Assembly (NCBI GenBank): GCA_023257815.1
Contig: JALRBJ010000005.1
Location: 16,828 to 49,953, forward strand
DNA: 33,126 bases
Source of the DNA: Candidatus Saccharimonadia bacterium
GTDB lineage: Bacteria; Patescibacteriota; Saccharimonadia; Saccharimonadales; Saccharimonadaceae
Direction of reading: 5' to 3'
Both the position numbers and the translations under genes were made by a program. This document shows positions 8,102-15,235 of this stretch, piece after piece; the first letter of the stretch is position 1; each line of letters opens with the position of its first letter. The notes beneath the pieces are model-generated. The model was not told where the DNA came from, ran no database searches, and was given only the letters and a program-made list of their open reading frames with translations.

Positions 8102-8990
8102 AATATCTAAAGTTCCAAATTGGGCAGCAGTACTAACTATCTTTTTAGCGTGGTATATTGCGGCATCATTAACAACCTTATTTGTGACTGGCATGTATCA
8201 ACAGATACTTACCTCGACGGGGATAGTGTTCGCTTGTGTGTTAGTTTTTATGTTTATAGCTTTTGTCATAGCTTGGCGGATTAATCGGACTGATTTGGTT
8301 GATCTTGCATGGGGGCCAGCTTTTATTGTGGCAGCCGTGGCTAGTTTTTTATTAAATAGTTATGATGTAGGACTTGGTTTTAACCTGCAAACTGTCGTAA
8401 CGCTTTTGGTAGTGATATGGGGATTACGGCTAACGATCTCTATATCCAAACGCTTTCGCGGTCACCCTGAAGACAAACGCTATGTTGAACTAAAACAAAA
8501 ATGGAAAGGTAATCAAGCGTGGAATATGTTTACGCGTATCTTCCTGGTGCAGGCTATCTTGGCTACCATCATATCTTTGGCGGTTATTCATATTAATTTG
8601 TCGTTGGAGACTCCATTTAGTGTATTCACTTATGTAGGCTTGGTCATTTGGTTGATTGGCTTTATGTTTGAAACAATAGGTGATAGGCAGTTGAGGTATT
8701 TTTTGGCTGATCCTATTAATAAGGGTAAATTGATGATGACAGGTTTATGGAAGTATACTCGTCACCCTAATTACTTTGGTGAAGCTACGATGTGGTGGGG
8801 CATCTTTGTTATGGCGCTTGGCACTGAATATGGATGGGTAGCAAGTATTACACCGGTGGTAATTACATTCCTGCTGCTATTCGTTTCGGGAGTTCCTCTT
8901 GCCGAGAAGGCATTCGAATCTAAGCCAGGCTGGGCGTGGTACGAACGACATACCAGCAAGTTCTTTCCGTTGCCTCAGAATCGGGACTAG
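8079..8990 (+). CDS. DUF1295 / steroid 5-alpha-reductase-like membrane protein
   Basis: The 303-residue product has about seven membrane segments and the family's C-terminal signature [17 protein letters not shown] (about 225-241), plus the central VDLAWGPAF (73-81) and WGLRLTISI (115-123) motifs. These are typical of DUF1295 proteins, related to isoprenylcysteine methyltransferases and steroid 5-alpha reductases; the substrate is unknown. The start overlaps the VKOR gene by 23 bases; the ATG at 8079 and a second in-frame ATG at 8085 are both possible, with no strong ribosome binding site. It closes the ftsZ-to-DUF1295 gene string. The family call is firm, the reaction is not known. Confidence 0.85.
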   Translation: MVMGFLAKISKVPNWAAVLTIFLAWYIAASLTTLFVTGMYQQILTSTGIVFACVLVFMFIAFVIAWRINRTDLVDLAWGPAFIVAAVASFLLNSYDVGLGFNLQTVVTLLVVIWGLRLTISISKRFRGHPEDKRYVELKQKWKGNQAWNMFTRIFLVQAILATIISLAVIHINLSLETPFSVFTYVGLVIWLIGFMFETIGDRQLRYFLADPINKGKLMMTGLWKYTRHPNYFGEATMWWGIFVMALGTEYGWVASITPVVITFLLLFVSGVPLAEKAFESKPGWAWYERHTSKFFPLPQNRD

Positions 8991-9017
8991 TAAAACCATT
9001 GGAAGTGAATTAAAATA

Positions 9018-9230
9018 CAGAGTGAATCCGTTACGAGTGGCTATCAACCACCAATCACATAGCTGATACGGAAGCGAGAAGAACTTACACGAAATATGTA
9101 AAACTAGACCTCGCCGTGAGCACTACGAAAAAGTGAATAAATAAGTGCTAAGAATCCTTTCTTAGAAACTGGATGGTACCGTCCGCGCAAGTTCCCAGCG
9201 GATTCCAGTGTCTAAGAGAGGTTTTTTATT
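9018..9230 (+). promoter_or_regulatory. T-box-like riboswitch leader upstream of the IMPase-ileS pair
   Basis: The 257-base gap before an IleRS operon has the hallmarks of a tRNA-sensing T-box. A short Stem I closes by TCCGT (9027-9031) with ACGGA (9068-9072), holding an inner hairpin GTGG/CCAC (9037-9040, 9048-9051) and, on the 3' side of the internal loop, an isoleucine codon ATC (9054-9056). A second stem GCGAG/CTCGC (9074-9078, 9110-9114) encloses TTACA/TGTAA. The antiterminator is ACTGGA/TCCAGT (9168-9173, 9204-9209) with the bulge TGGTACCG (9174-9181), the T-box core that pairs with tRNA ACCA, then TCCGC/GCGGA (9182-9186, 9198-9202). A U-run (9222-9227) follows. Stem I is short, as in actinobacterial ileS T-boxes. 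A TAAAAT at 9011-9016 may be the -10. Confidence 0.8.
9156..9227 (+). terminator. Candidate conditional terminator within the T-box leader
   Basis: CCTTTCTTAGA (9156-9166) pairs along its full length, with one G-U, to TCTAAGAGAGG (9211-9221), directly before TTTTTT (9222-9227). This stem encloses the antiterminator-like fold. An alternative hairpin, CTAAGA/TCTTAG (9148-9153, 9160-9165), uses the same 5' strand and would break it. The switch between the two is inference. Confidence 0.6.
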
Positions 9231-9247
9231 TAGAGGAGATAACGAAT

Positions 9248-10048
9248 ATGTTTGATAAAGAACTTACATTTGCCAAACAAGTTGCTTACGAGGCCGGTGA
9301 AATAATGAAAAAATATTGGCGTACAGCGCCAGATCAAAATGCCAAGGCAGATGCAACAATAGTTACGATTGCCGATGAAGAAGTCAATCAAATGGTAATC
9401 GAACGAGTTAAAGAAGCATTCCCTGATCATGCGATCATTGGCGAGGAAGCATCACATGGTGAAGTTGATAAACATGCGTGGGTCTGCGACCCGATAGACG
9501 GAACACAGCTTTTTATTTCGGAAATTCCATTTTGTGTGTTCTCGTTAGCCTATGTATACGACGGTGAACCAAAAGTAGGGGTTGTATACGATCCATTCGA
9601 AGATCGCTTGTACTATGGTCAGATAGGCGGCGGTAGTTTCGTCAATGGCAAGTCTTTACGGGTAAAGACAGAGATGAAGCCACGAGAGACAATGGGGTTT
9701 GATTGGTGGCCATCGGCAAAATTTGACACGCTCAGTGTAGTAAAAAAACTTTCAAGAGAACGTAATGCGTACTTTATATCACCAGGCAGCGCGACTCACA
9801 CCGCTATATTAGTAGCAGAGGGTGCAATGGTCGCAAGTATTTTCCCTGGTACGATGCCTGGTAATCACGATATTGCAGCAGCAAAAGTAATCGTCGAAGA
9901 GGCTGGAGGAAAGGTTACTGATATGTTTGGTAGAGCTCAGCGGTATGATCAGCCAATTAATGGAGCAATCGTAAGTAATGGGGTTGTGCACGAAGCTATT
10001 GTGAGTGCGGTTAACTCAGTAGAGGAGGTGGATGGCAATGAAGTTTAA
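9248..10048 (+). CDS. Inositol monophosphatase family protein
   Basis: This family removes phosphate from inositol phosphates, some sugar phosphates, or adenosine 3',5'-bisphosphate, using magnesium. The 266-residue product has the metal-binding glutamates in GEE (65-67), the signature DPIDGT (81-86), and the second metal site with D208 in GNHDIAA, where the usual tryptophan before Asp is a histidine. The start is the ATG at 9248, ten bases after an AGAGGAGA-type ribosome binding site (9232-9239); a longer reading from 9173 would begin inside the antiterminator stem of the leader and is rejected. Its last codons overlap the start of ileS, so both genes follow the T-box. Which substrate it uses cannot be read from sequence. 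Confidence 0.9.
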   Translation: MFDKELTFAKQVAYEAGEIMKKYWRTAPDQNAKADATIVTIADEEVNQMVIERVKEAFPDHAIIGEEASHGEVDKHAWVCDPIDGTQLFISEIPFCVFSLAYVYDGEPKVGVVYDPFEDRLYYGQIGGGSFVNGKSLRVKTEMKPRETMGFDWWPSAKFDTLSVVKKLSRERNAYFISPGSATHTAILVAEGAMVASIFPGTMPGNHDIAAAKVIVEEAGGKVTDMFGRAQRYDQPINGAIVSNGVVHEAIVSAVNSVEEVDGNEV

Positions 10049-12884
10049 GAGCGGTACTCGTAGACGAGCGATTGAGTATGAGAAAGATTGGGTAGAGCGC
10101 TGGAAACAAGACGGTACATTTGAAAAATCGGTTGAGAATCGATCGAAAGATAATTCATATGTGTTTTATGATGGTCCGCCATTCATCTCCGGCGTGCCGC
10201 ATCACGGTACACTTCTAAGTTCAATCGTAAAAGACGCGATTCCGCGCTACCAGACTATGAAAGGCAAGCGGGTTGAGCGTGTGTGGGGCTGGGACTGTCA
10301 TGGGCTGCCAGCTGAACGTTTTACAGAGAAGAAACTTGGTATCCACTCGCGCCAAGAAGTAATTGAATACGGCATTGAGAAATACATTAATGCTACCCGT
10401 CAAAACATGGTGCAGACGAGTAGCGAGTGGGAAGACGTGGTCGATCGAATTGGTCGCTGGGTAGATTTTCAGGGTGCATACAAGACCATGGACAAAGATT
10501 ACATGGAGTCTATTTGGTGGGCGTTTAAGACCTTATACGAAAAGGGTAAGATTTTTGAGGGCGAGAAGGTGCTCATGTACTGTACGCTTGATGGTACACC
10601 GCTTTCTAAGGCCGAAGTTACCATGGACGCCGGTGCGTATCAGGATGTGACCGACCCAAGTGTGTATGTGAAGTTTAGACTGGATGATGGACGTATTCTG
10701 CTTGCATGGACAACTACGCCGTGGACGTTGCCAGCCAACACCGCACTAGCTGTAAATAAAGATGTTAGCTATGTTGAAGTTGAGATTGATGGTGAGCGTA
10801 TGGTGGTCGCTAAAGATCTTGCAGAAAAAGTATTTACTGATGAGAAACATCAACCCTTAAGCTACGAAATTTTGAATGAATTTAACGGTGACGAATTAGT
10901 AGGCTTAGAGTATAGACCACTCTTTGTTGATCGCGGTGAAAATGCCCAAAAGGTTTGGCATGCTGATTACGTTGAGACTGAGGCAGGTACCGGTATCGTT
11001 CACTTAGCGCCAACGTATGGTGAAGAAGACTTTGAGCTAGCTAAAAAAGAAGGTTTTCCGGCTGTACATACGATTGACCAAAATGGTTTCTTCACTGAAG
11101 GTGATTGGAAGGGCGAGAATGTTTGGGAGATCAACAAAACAATCGCGAAAGACCTGAAAGAACGCGGTGTGGTTTGGAAAATTGACTACATTCGCCACAG
11201 TTATCCGCACTGTCATCGCTGTGGAACGAAACTAATGTATCGGGCTCACCCAAGCTGGTTTATGGATATTGATGGCCAGCGCGAAAAAATGCTCGAAAAA
11301 AATGAACCGATCAATTGGTTTCCTGGTCATGTTAAATACGGGCGTTTTGAAAAAACTGTCGAACAAGCACCAGATTGGAATATTAGTCGTGACCGTTTTT
11401 GGGCAACTGCTATGCCGGTGTGGAAGACAGAAAGTGGCAAAACCAAGGTAATTGGAAGCTATGCTGAGCTGAAGGAATTATCTGGTGTAGAGCTCGATGA
11501 TTATCACCGTCCGTGGATTGACGACGTGACATTTGAAATTAATAGGGAGAAATATACTCGGATCGATAAAGTGATGGACAGCTGGTTCGAAGCTGGAAGT
11601 ATGCCGTTTGCTCAGTTCCACTATCCGTTTGAAAACAAAGAAAAATTTGAGGCGAATTTTCCAGGTGACTTCATCGTAGAATACATTGGGCAAGTGCGCG
11701 CATGGTTTTACTATATGCACGCTATGAGTGTGGCGTTGTTTGGCGAAAATTCATTTAAGAACGTGATTGTCACCGGTAACGTCGCCGGTAATGACGGCCG
11801 CAAGATGAGTAAGAGCTACGGTAATTACACCGATCCGAACGAGCTGATGGATAAGTTTAGTGCTGATAGCCTGCGGTTCTTATTATTGAGCTCACCGCTA
11901 CTCAACGGTGAAGATTTTGCATTGCAGGACAAAGAAGTCGGTGACGTAGCGCGTAAGCTTGGCATGATTTGGAACATGTATGATTTCTTTACGATGTACG
12001 CTGAGGTTGATGGCTGGGAATATGATGGCAAGCTAAGCGATCCACTTGAAGATCTCAAAAACCCCCTCGATCTTTGGATTGTTAGTCGTGTTCATCAGTT
12101 GGTTGATGAAGTAGAGAAGCATATGGATTCTTACAATATTCCAGATGCCATGAGTCCGATTTTACCGTTCCTTGATGATGCCAGTAACTGGTATGTGCGT
12201 CGTTCGCGTCGTCGTTTCTGGAAGTCAGAAGATGATGACGATAAAAACGATGCGTATAAGACACTGCATTATGTTCTGATTCGAATCGCATATATTTTGG
12301 CACCATTCACACCGTTCTTGGCCGAAGAGCTGTACCATAACCTGACTGGTGACAAAGAGTCGATTCATTTGAAGGATTGGCTGCCTGCGGGTCGCGTGGA
12401 CGAATTAATGACGAATGATATGGATACAGTACGAGAATTCGTAAATATAGGTTTGATGCTACGCGCCAAAGCTGGAATTAAGGTTCGTCAGCCAATTGCT
12501 AGCGTGTCAGTGCCCATTCTTGGTACCAGCTTCGACTTTGCCCCAATCCTGCAGGAGGAACTAAATGTAAAGCAGGTTGTGCGTGATGCAGACATTACGA
12601 TTGACGAAAATATTACGCCAGAACTCAAGCGTGAAGGTATTATGCGTGAGATTATTCGCCATGTACAATCGGCACGTAAGCAAGCAGGGTTAAGTGTTGA
12701 TGATAGAATTCGGCTGGCTATTTCGTCAACTGACGATGAAATCATGCAGACGGTGAATGAACATGAAGAAACAATTATGGCCGAAACATTAGCTGCTGAA
12801 ACAGTTGAGCATGATCTTGAGTTTACCCAAAATGTAAAAGTTGAGGGAACAGAAGTGACTGTGTCGCTTGAAAAAGTCAAATAG
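10038..12884 (+). CDS. ileS: Isoleucyl-tRNA synthetase, eukaryotic-like type
   Basis: IleRS charges tRNA-Ile and edits mischarged valine. The product (948 residues from 10038) has the HIGH-type motif PHHGT (about 54-58), GWDCHGLPAE (about 84-93), an editing domain with TTTPWTLPAN (about 227-236), the CHRCG motif in the YPHCHRCGTK region, and KMSKS at about 589-593. The C-terminal zinc-binding domain of ordinary bacterial IleRS is missing; together with DCHGLPAE this points to the eukaryotic-like (IleS2) class, known in some members for mupirocin resistance. The ATG at 10038 fits GGAGGTG (10024-10030) better than the ATG at 10032. It overlaps the phosphatase gene by 11 bases. Confidence 0.95.
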   Translation: MKFKSGTRRRAIEYEKDWVERWKQDGTFEKSVENRSKDNSYVFYDGPPFISGVPHHGTLLSSIVKDAIPRYQTMKGKRVERVWGWDCHGLPAERFTEKKLGIHSRQEVIEYGIEKYINATRQNMVQTSSEWEDVVDRIGRWVDFQGAYKTMDKDYMESIWWAFKTLYEKGKIFEGEKVLMYCTLDGTPLSKAEVTMDAGAYQDVTDPSVYVKFRLDDGRILLAWTTTPWTLPANTALAVNKDVSYVEVEIDGERMVVAKDLAEKVFTDEKHQPLSYEILNEFNGDELVGLEYRPLFVDRGENAQKVWHADYVETEAGTGIVHLAPTYGEEDFELAKKEGFPAVHTIDQNGFFTEGDWKGENVWEINKTIAKDLKERGVVWKIDYIRHSYPHCHRCGTKLMYRAHPSWFMDIDGQREKMLEKNEPINWFPGHVKYGRFEKTVEQAPDWNISRDRFWATAMPVWKTESGKTKVIGSYAELKELSGVELDDYHRPWIDDVTFEINREKYTRIDKVMDSWFEAGSMPFAQFHYPFENKEKFEANFPGDFIVEYIGQVRAWFYYMHAMSVALFGENSFKNVIVTGNVAGNDGRKMSKSYGNYTDPNELMDKFSADSLRFLLLSSPLLNGEDFALQDKEVGDVARKLGMIWNMYDFFTMYAEVDGWEYDGKLSDPLEDLKNPLDLWIVSRVHQLVDEVEKHMDSYNIPDAMSPILPFLDDASNWYVRRSRRRFWKSEDDDDKNDAYKTLHYVLIRIAYILAPFTPFLAEELYHNLTGDKESIHLKDWLPAGRVDELMTNDMDTVREFVNIGLMLRAKAGIKVRQPIASVSVPILGTSFDFAPILQEELNVKQVVRDADITIDENITPELKREGIMREIIRHVQSARKQAGLSVDDRIRLAISSTDDEIMQTVNEHEETIMAETLAAETVEHDLEFTQNVKVEGTEVTVSLEKVK

Positions 12885-12889
12885 ACTAC

Positions 12890-12918
12890 TTGCACTTTAG
12901 CTTGTACGGGTGTATAAC
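12890..12918 (+). promoter_or_regulatory. Promoter of the GC-rich islet gene
   Basis: TTGCAC (12890-12895), exactly 17 bases, and TATAAC (12913-12918) form a good promoter starting five bases after the ileS stop. Transcription from about 12925 would give a leader of about 79 bases before the GTG at 13004. Confidence 0.6.
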
Positions 12919-12970
12919 AAAAGCATATCTCGGGTCAGAAACAAACACAACTGAATACGACATGAGGTAC

Positions 12971-13002
12971 GTCCTTTCTAGAAACTGGGAGAAGGTGAGG
13001 AC
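12971..13002 (+). other. Leader hairpin covering the ribosome binding site
   Basis: GTCCT (12971-12975) pairs with AGGAC (12998-13002), and CCTT (12973-12976) could alternatively pair with AAGG (12992-12995). Both would hide the ribosome binding site GAAGGTGAGG (12991-13000) of the next ORF. The loop contains CTTTCTAGAAACTGG, nearly the same as CTTTCTTAGAAACTGG in the T-box leader (9158-9173). Whether this is regulatory is unknown. Confidence 0.35.
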
Positions 13003-13003
13003 T

Positions 13004-13276
13004 GTGACTGTGGTGATCGCTCGGCTATCTCGTGTAGACGCGATCCGAACCACCTTGAAAGAGGTAAGTCAGGGTCTGCCGACGAGGCATGGCCTCGTCA
13101 ATCAAGATGATCTGGTAGCCTGTCTGCATCGGCTCTGCGGGCGTTTGGGATGCTCGGAAAGTGAGCTTCCGAGCCAGTTCGACGACATGGTGCTTGGCAC
13201 GTCTTGCGGTCGATCGACAACTCCTGCTCAGCTGATCGACGCGCTACTCGACATGCAACTGGAGATGACTGCCTGA
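13004..13276 (+). CDS. Orphan 90-residue protein in a GC-rich islet
   Basis: I do not recognise this protein. It starts at GTG 13004, a few bases after the strong site GAAGGTGAGG (12991-13000); an in-frame ATG at 12962 without a ribosome binding site is the alternative. The product has a hydrophobic start (VTVVIARLS), a helix-rich body and four cysteines (two in CLHRLCGRLGC, about 42-52, and another near TSCGRS). Its codons are rich in G and C at third positions (CTG, CTC, GTC, GAC, ATC, CCG, ACG), unlike all neighbours, which prefer A/T. It has its own promoter and ends with TGA inside a hairpin. The base composition suggests acquisition from another source or unusual selection. Being a real gene is likely but not certain. 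Confidence 0.55.
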   Translation: MTVVIARLSRVDAIRTTLKEVSQGLPTRHGLVNQDDLVACLHRLCGRLGCSESELPSQFDDMVLGTSCGRSTTPAQLIDALLDMQLEMTA

Positions 13277-13287
13277 AGGAAGGCAGT
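13268..13287 (+). other. Hairpin over the stop codon of the islet ORF
   Basis: ACTGCCT (13268-13274) and AGGCAGT (13281-13287) form a perfect 7-bp stem with a six-base loop that overlaps the TGA stop (13274-13276). There is no T-run, so it is not a classic terminator. Confidence 0.5.
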
Positions 13288-13324
13288 GACGGAACTGTCT
13301 AGATGTTCAATCAGTTTCACCGAT

Positions 13325-13359
13325 GGGGGCGGTGCGCCGTATTAGGCTGCACCGCCCCC
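13325..13359 (+). other. Very stable GC hairpin downstream of the islet ORF
   Basis: GGGGGCGGTGC (13325-13335) and GCACCGCCCCC (13349-13359) are a perfect 11-bp inverted repeat; GCC/GGC (13336-13338, 13345-13347) extends it around a GTATTA loop. No T-run follows. It could be a transcript-end stabiliser, a terminator of unusual form, or the mark of an inserted element. The 13288-13378 stretch otherwise shows nothing recognisable. Confidence 0.6.
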
Positions 13360-13378
13360 GAAGCATGTTTGCGCGGTA

Positions 13379-13410
13379 TTGACTTTTTATTCAGTTTATG
13401 CTTATATAGA
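13379..13410 (+). promoter_or_regulatory. Promoter of the small acidic protein gene
   Basis: TTGACT (13379-13384) is followed by overlapping -10 candidates in TTATATAGA (13402-13410), with a spacer of 17-20 bases depending on the choice. The ATG lies at 13434. This also marks the return to AT-rich sequence after the GC-rich islet. Confidence 0.6.
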
Positions 13411-13433
13411 AGTATAAACGATTAAAAACAAAC

Positions 13434-13637
13434 ATGACATTATTTCACAGAGTACTAGCATTCTTACCAGTTGATCCAATGGCTGATGGTTTAGGCGACG
13501 ATATCGCATCTGAACAGGCCGAGGACGAACACTTTGATCTGCACGAGCAGCTTACTATGGATTTGGCTGATCGCTGGGAAGAGATTCTTGTTGATGAACG
13601 AAAAGATCCAGAAGTTAGTTACGTTACCGAAGATTAG
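13434..13637 (+). CDS. Small acidic protein of unknown function
   Basis: I do not recognise this 67-residue protein. It has a short hydrophobic start (LFHRVLAFLPVD) followed by a strongly acidic, probably helical body rich in Asp and Glu (residues 18-67), with no cysteine and no membrane segment. The ATG at 13434 lies behind its own promoter but has no clear Shine-Dalgarno. The next gene, a minimal zincin, begins 21 bases later behind its own -10 box, so the two may be linked. The codon use is AT-rich, like the rest of the chromosome and unlike the preceding islet. Confidence 0.6.
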   Translation: MTLFHRVLAFLPVDPMADGLGDDIASEQAEDEHFDLHEQLTMDLADRWEEILVDERKDPEVSYVTED

Positions 13638-13646
13638 TGCTATACT
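13638..13646 (+). promoter_or_regulatory. Extended -10 promoter of the zincin gene
   Basis: TGC-TATACT (13638-13646) is an extended -10 box ending 12 bases before the ATG at 13659. A second candidate, TATAGT (13650-13655), is probably too close. The transcript would be leaderless or nearly so. Confidence 0.5.
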
Positions 13647-13658
13647 TTATATAGTAAT

Positions 13659-14033
13659 ATGGATCAACTAACTGATGAACAATTTGATGCTTTGATTACA
13701 AGAGCGATGGATGAGCTGCCACAGGAATATATTCACGGCCTCAATAATGTTGCCATTGTAATGGCAGATGAGCCTACTGCTCACCAACGTGAGAAATTAA
13801 AGATGCGTCATGATAGTTTACTGCTAGGTCTTTATGAAGGTGTGCCACTCCCATATCGTGGCGGTGCTCAATCAAGTGTTATTCCAGATAAAATTACGCT
13901 CTTTAAGTATCCTATTATGGCAATGTCTAGAACTGAAGCGGATCTGTTTGAGCAAGTTAAAAGAACTTTATGGCACGAGCTTGCCCATTACTATGGGCTT
14001 GATCATAGCAGGATAGACGACCTACAGACTTAG
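13659..14033 (+). CDS. Minimal zinc metallopeptidase-like protein (zincin family)
   Basis: The 124-residue product ends in HELAHYYGLDHSRIDDL (106-122), the HExxHxxGxxHxRI motif of the small metallopeptidase-like family often called Zincin_1 or DUF1025. The two motif histidines and H116 would bind zinc, E107 would act as base. Family members are about this size, with an N-terminal helix (FDALITRAMDELP, about 9-21) before a strand and a loop containing the LPYRG-type segment (64-68). The substrate is unknown. There is no signal peptide, so it acts in the cytoplasm. It has its own near-leaderless promoter. Confidence 0.85.
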   Translation: MDQLTDEQFDALITRAMDELPQEYIHGLNNVAIVMADEPTAHQREKLKMRHDSLLLGLYEGVPLPYRGGAQSSVIPDKITLFKYPIMAMSRTEADLFEQVKRTLWHELAHYYGLDHSRIDDLQT

Positions 14034-14040
14034 TTGTAGT

Positions 14041-14070
14041 TTGGCAGCTTTTTGCCAAGTCGTGTATAAT
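14041..14070 (+). promoter_or_regulatory. Promoter of the Ig-like surface protein gene
   Basis: TTGGCA (14041-14046), an 18-base spacer and TATAAT (14065-14070) make a strong promoter. TTGGCA also pairs with TGCCAA (14053-14058) as a small hairpin, but without a T-run it is not a good terminator for the zincin gene. Confidence 0.6.
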
Positions 14071-14095
14071 GTGTATTACACATCATTCTTGAGGA

Positions 14096-15187
14096 ATGAG
14101 TAGGGAGAGAATACGACGCGTGCGAGGTAATCGTCGACAAATCGTTCCAATGTATCGCTGGCTTTTTGTTGGCATGCTTGGCTTGGCTCTATCTATTGCT
14201 AGCTTTCAGCTTGTTTTTGTTTCAACGGCCGCCGCTGAGCAGCAGGGTAATTTATCGGAAGTGCCCAAACCTGTACTTAAGACTGGTTCGCCCGAAAGTA
14301 CTTCACCGAGTGTGATGATGCCTGCAAGTGCAGTGTTGAAATGGACTCCAACAGGTAGTAATGACACTGAGGATTCATACGATATACGAGTTGCGCAGGT
14401 ATCTAATATGGATGCTGCTACTGGCATGCTAACTACGCCGGTTATGCAGCAAGATGGACTAACGTCAGCCGAATACAGCATTAGCTCACTTACAGACGGA
14501 ATATACTACTGGCAAGTCCGTTCGTGTAATGTCTTAATCTGCGGAGAGTGGTCGGCAGTGTGGATAGTAACTATTGATGGAATAGCGCCAGTAGCGCCAG
14601 ATGCAACGCTCACAAGTGGTCTTTATGATAAATACGTAGCCTTTGCAGGTCAGGCAGAGCCTGGAACGCGTGTTACGGCTGCTGTTAATGATAGTTCATG
14701 CAGTGTTGTTGCGGATCAAGATGGTAGCTGGAACTGTCAGCTAACCACCGAATTTGAGTATGGAAACTATACGGCCAATGTTGTGAGCAAAGATACTGCT
14801 GGGAATACCAGCCAGGTAACGACAATAGAATTTTCGGTCAATGAGTTATTTGTAGCGCCACAAATTACCACTGAGGAGTTACCCCAAGTAATTGAGATCG
14901 TACCAGTAAGTCCTGCGTATCAGGTTGCTGCTTCTTTGGCTACGCCTGTGCCAATCGCAGCCGAAAACGTCAATATTGCTATTGATAATGCAACGGCTAC
15001 TCAGACTGCGCCTAAACCACTTTCGACAGACGGTGGTATTGTGCAGTCAAGTGAAAATGGCTGGCAAATCTTTGGATTGCCATGGTTTGTGTGGCTTGTG
15101 GCAACCGCTGGTATTGTAAGCATATGGTTTACGCTAGGCCTGCCAACACCTAAGCAACTTAGCAATCGATTACTTTCATCTAGCTAG
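14096..15187 (+). CDS. Membrane-anchored surface protein with Ig-like domain
   Basis: The 363-residue product has a basic N-terminus, a signal sequence or anchor (about 21-47, ending in TAAA), a fibronectin-III-like region (about 65-160, with the YYWQVRSC strand), and a bacterial Ig-like repeat (about 163-250) with the GTRVTAAV, DGSWNCQL and DTAGNTS signs. A proline/alanine-rich stretch leads to a C-terminal membrane segment (about 327-348) and a short cytoplasmic tail. It is probably displayed on the cell surface, perhaps for adhesion or envelope structure; the partner is unknown. The start may be ATG 14096 or the GTG at 14120, which has the better spaced GGGAGAGA (14103-14110). Four cysteines in the outer part could form disulfides via the VKOR system. 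Confidence 0.7.
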   Translation: MSRERIRRVRGNRRQIVPMYRWLFVGMLGLALSIASFQLVFVSTAAAEQQGNLSEVPKPVLKTGSPESTSPSVMMPASAVLKWTPTGSNDTEDSYDIRVAQVSNMDAATGMLTTPVMQQDGLTSAEYSISSLTDGIYYWQVRSCNVLICGEWSAVWIVTIDGIAPVAPDATLTSGLYDKYVAFAGQAEPGTRVTAAVNDSSCSVVADQDGSWNCQLTTEFEYGNYTANVVSKDTAGNTSQVTTIEFSVNELFVAPQITTEELPQVIEIVPVSPAYQVAASLATPVPIAAENVNIAIDNATATQTAPKPLSTDGGIVQSSENGWQIFGLPWFVWLVATAGIVSIWFTLGLPTPKQLSNRLLSSS

Positions 15188-15235
15188 ATTTAAATAGCTG
15201 TACTGAAAGCATTAAATTTTGTAGACTACCTATAT

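Noticed and set aside
9173-9247. Longer N-terminus for the IMPase-family protein beginning at 9173
   Set aside because: That reading starts inside the antiterminator stem of the T-box-like leader and would translate the U-run; the ATG at 9248 has a proper ribosome binding site and matches the family start.
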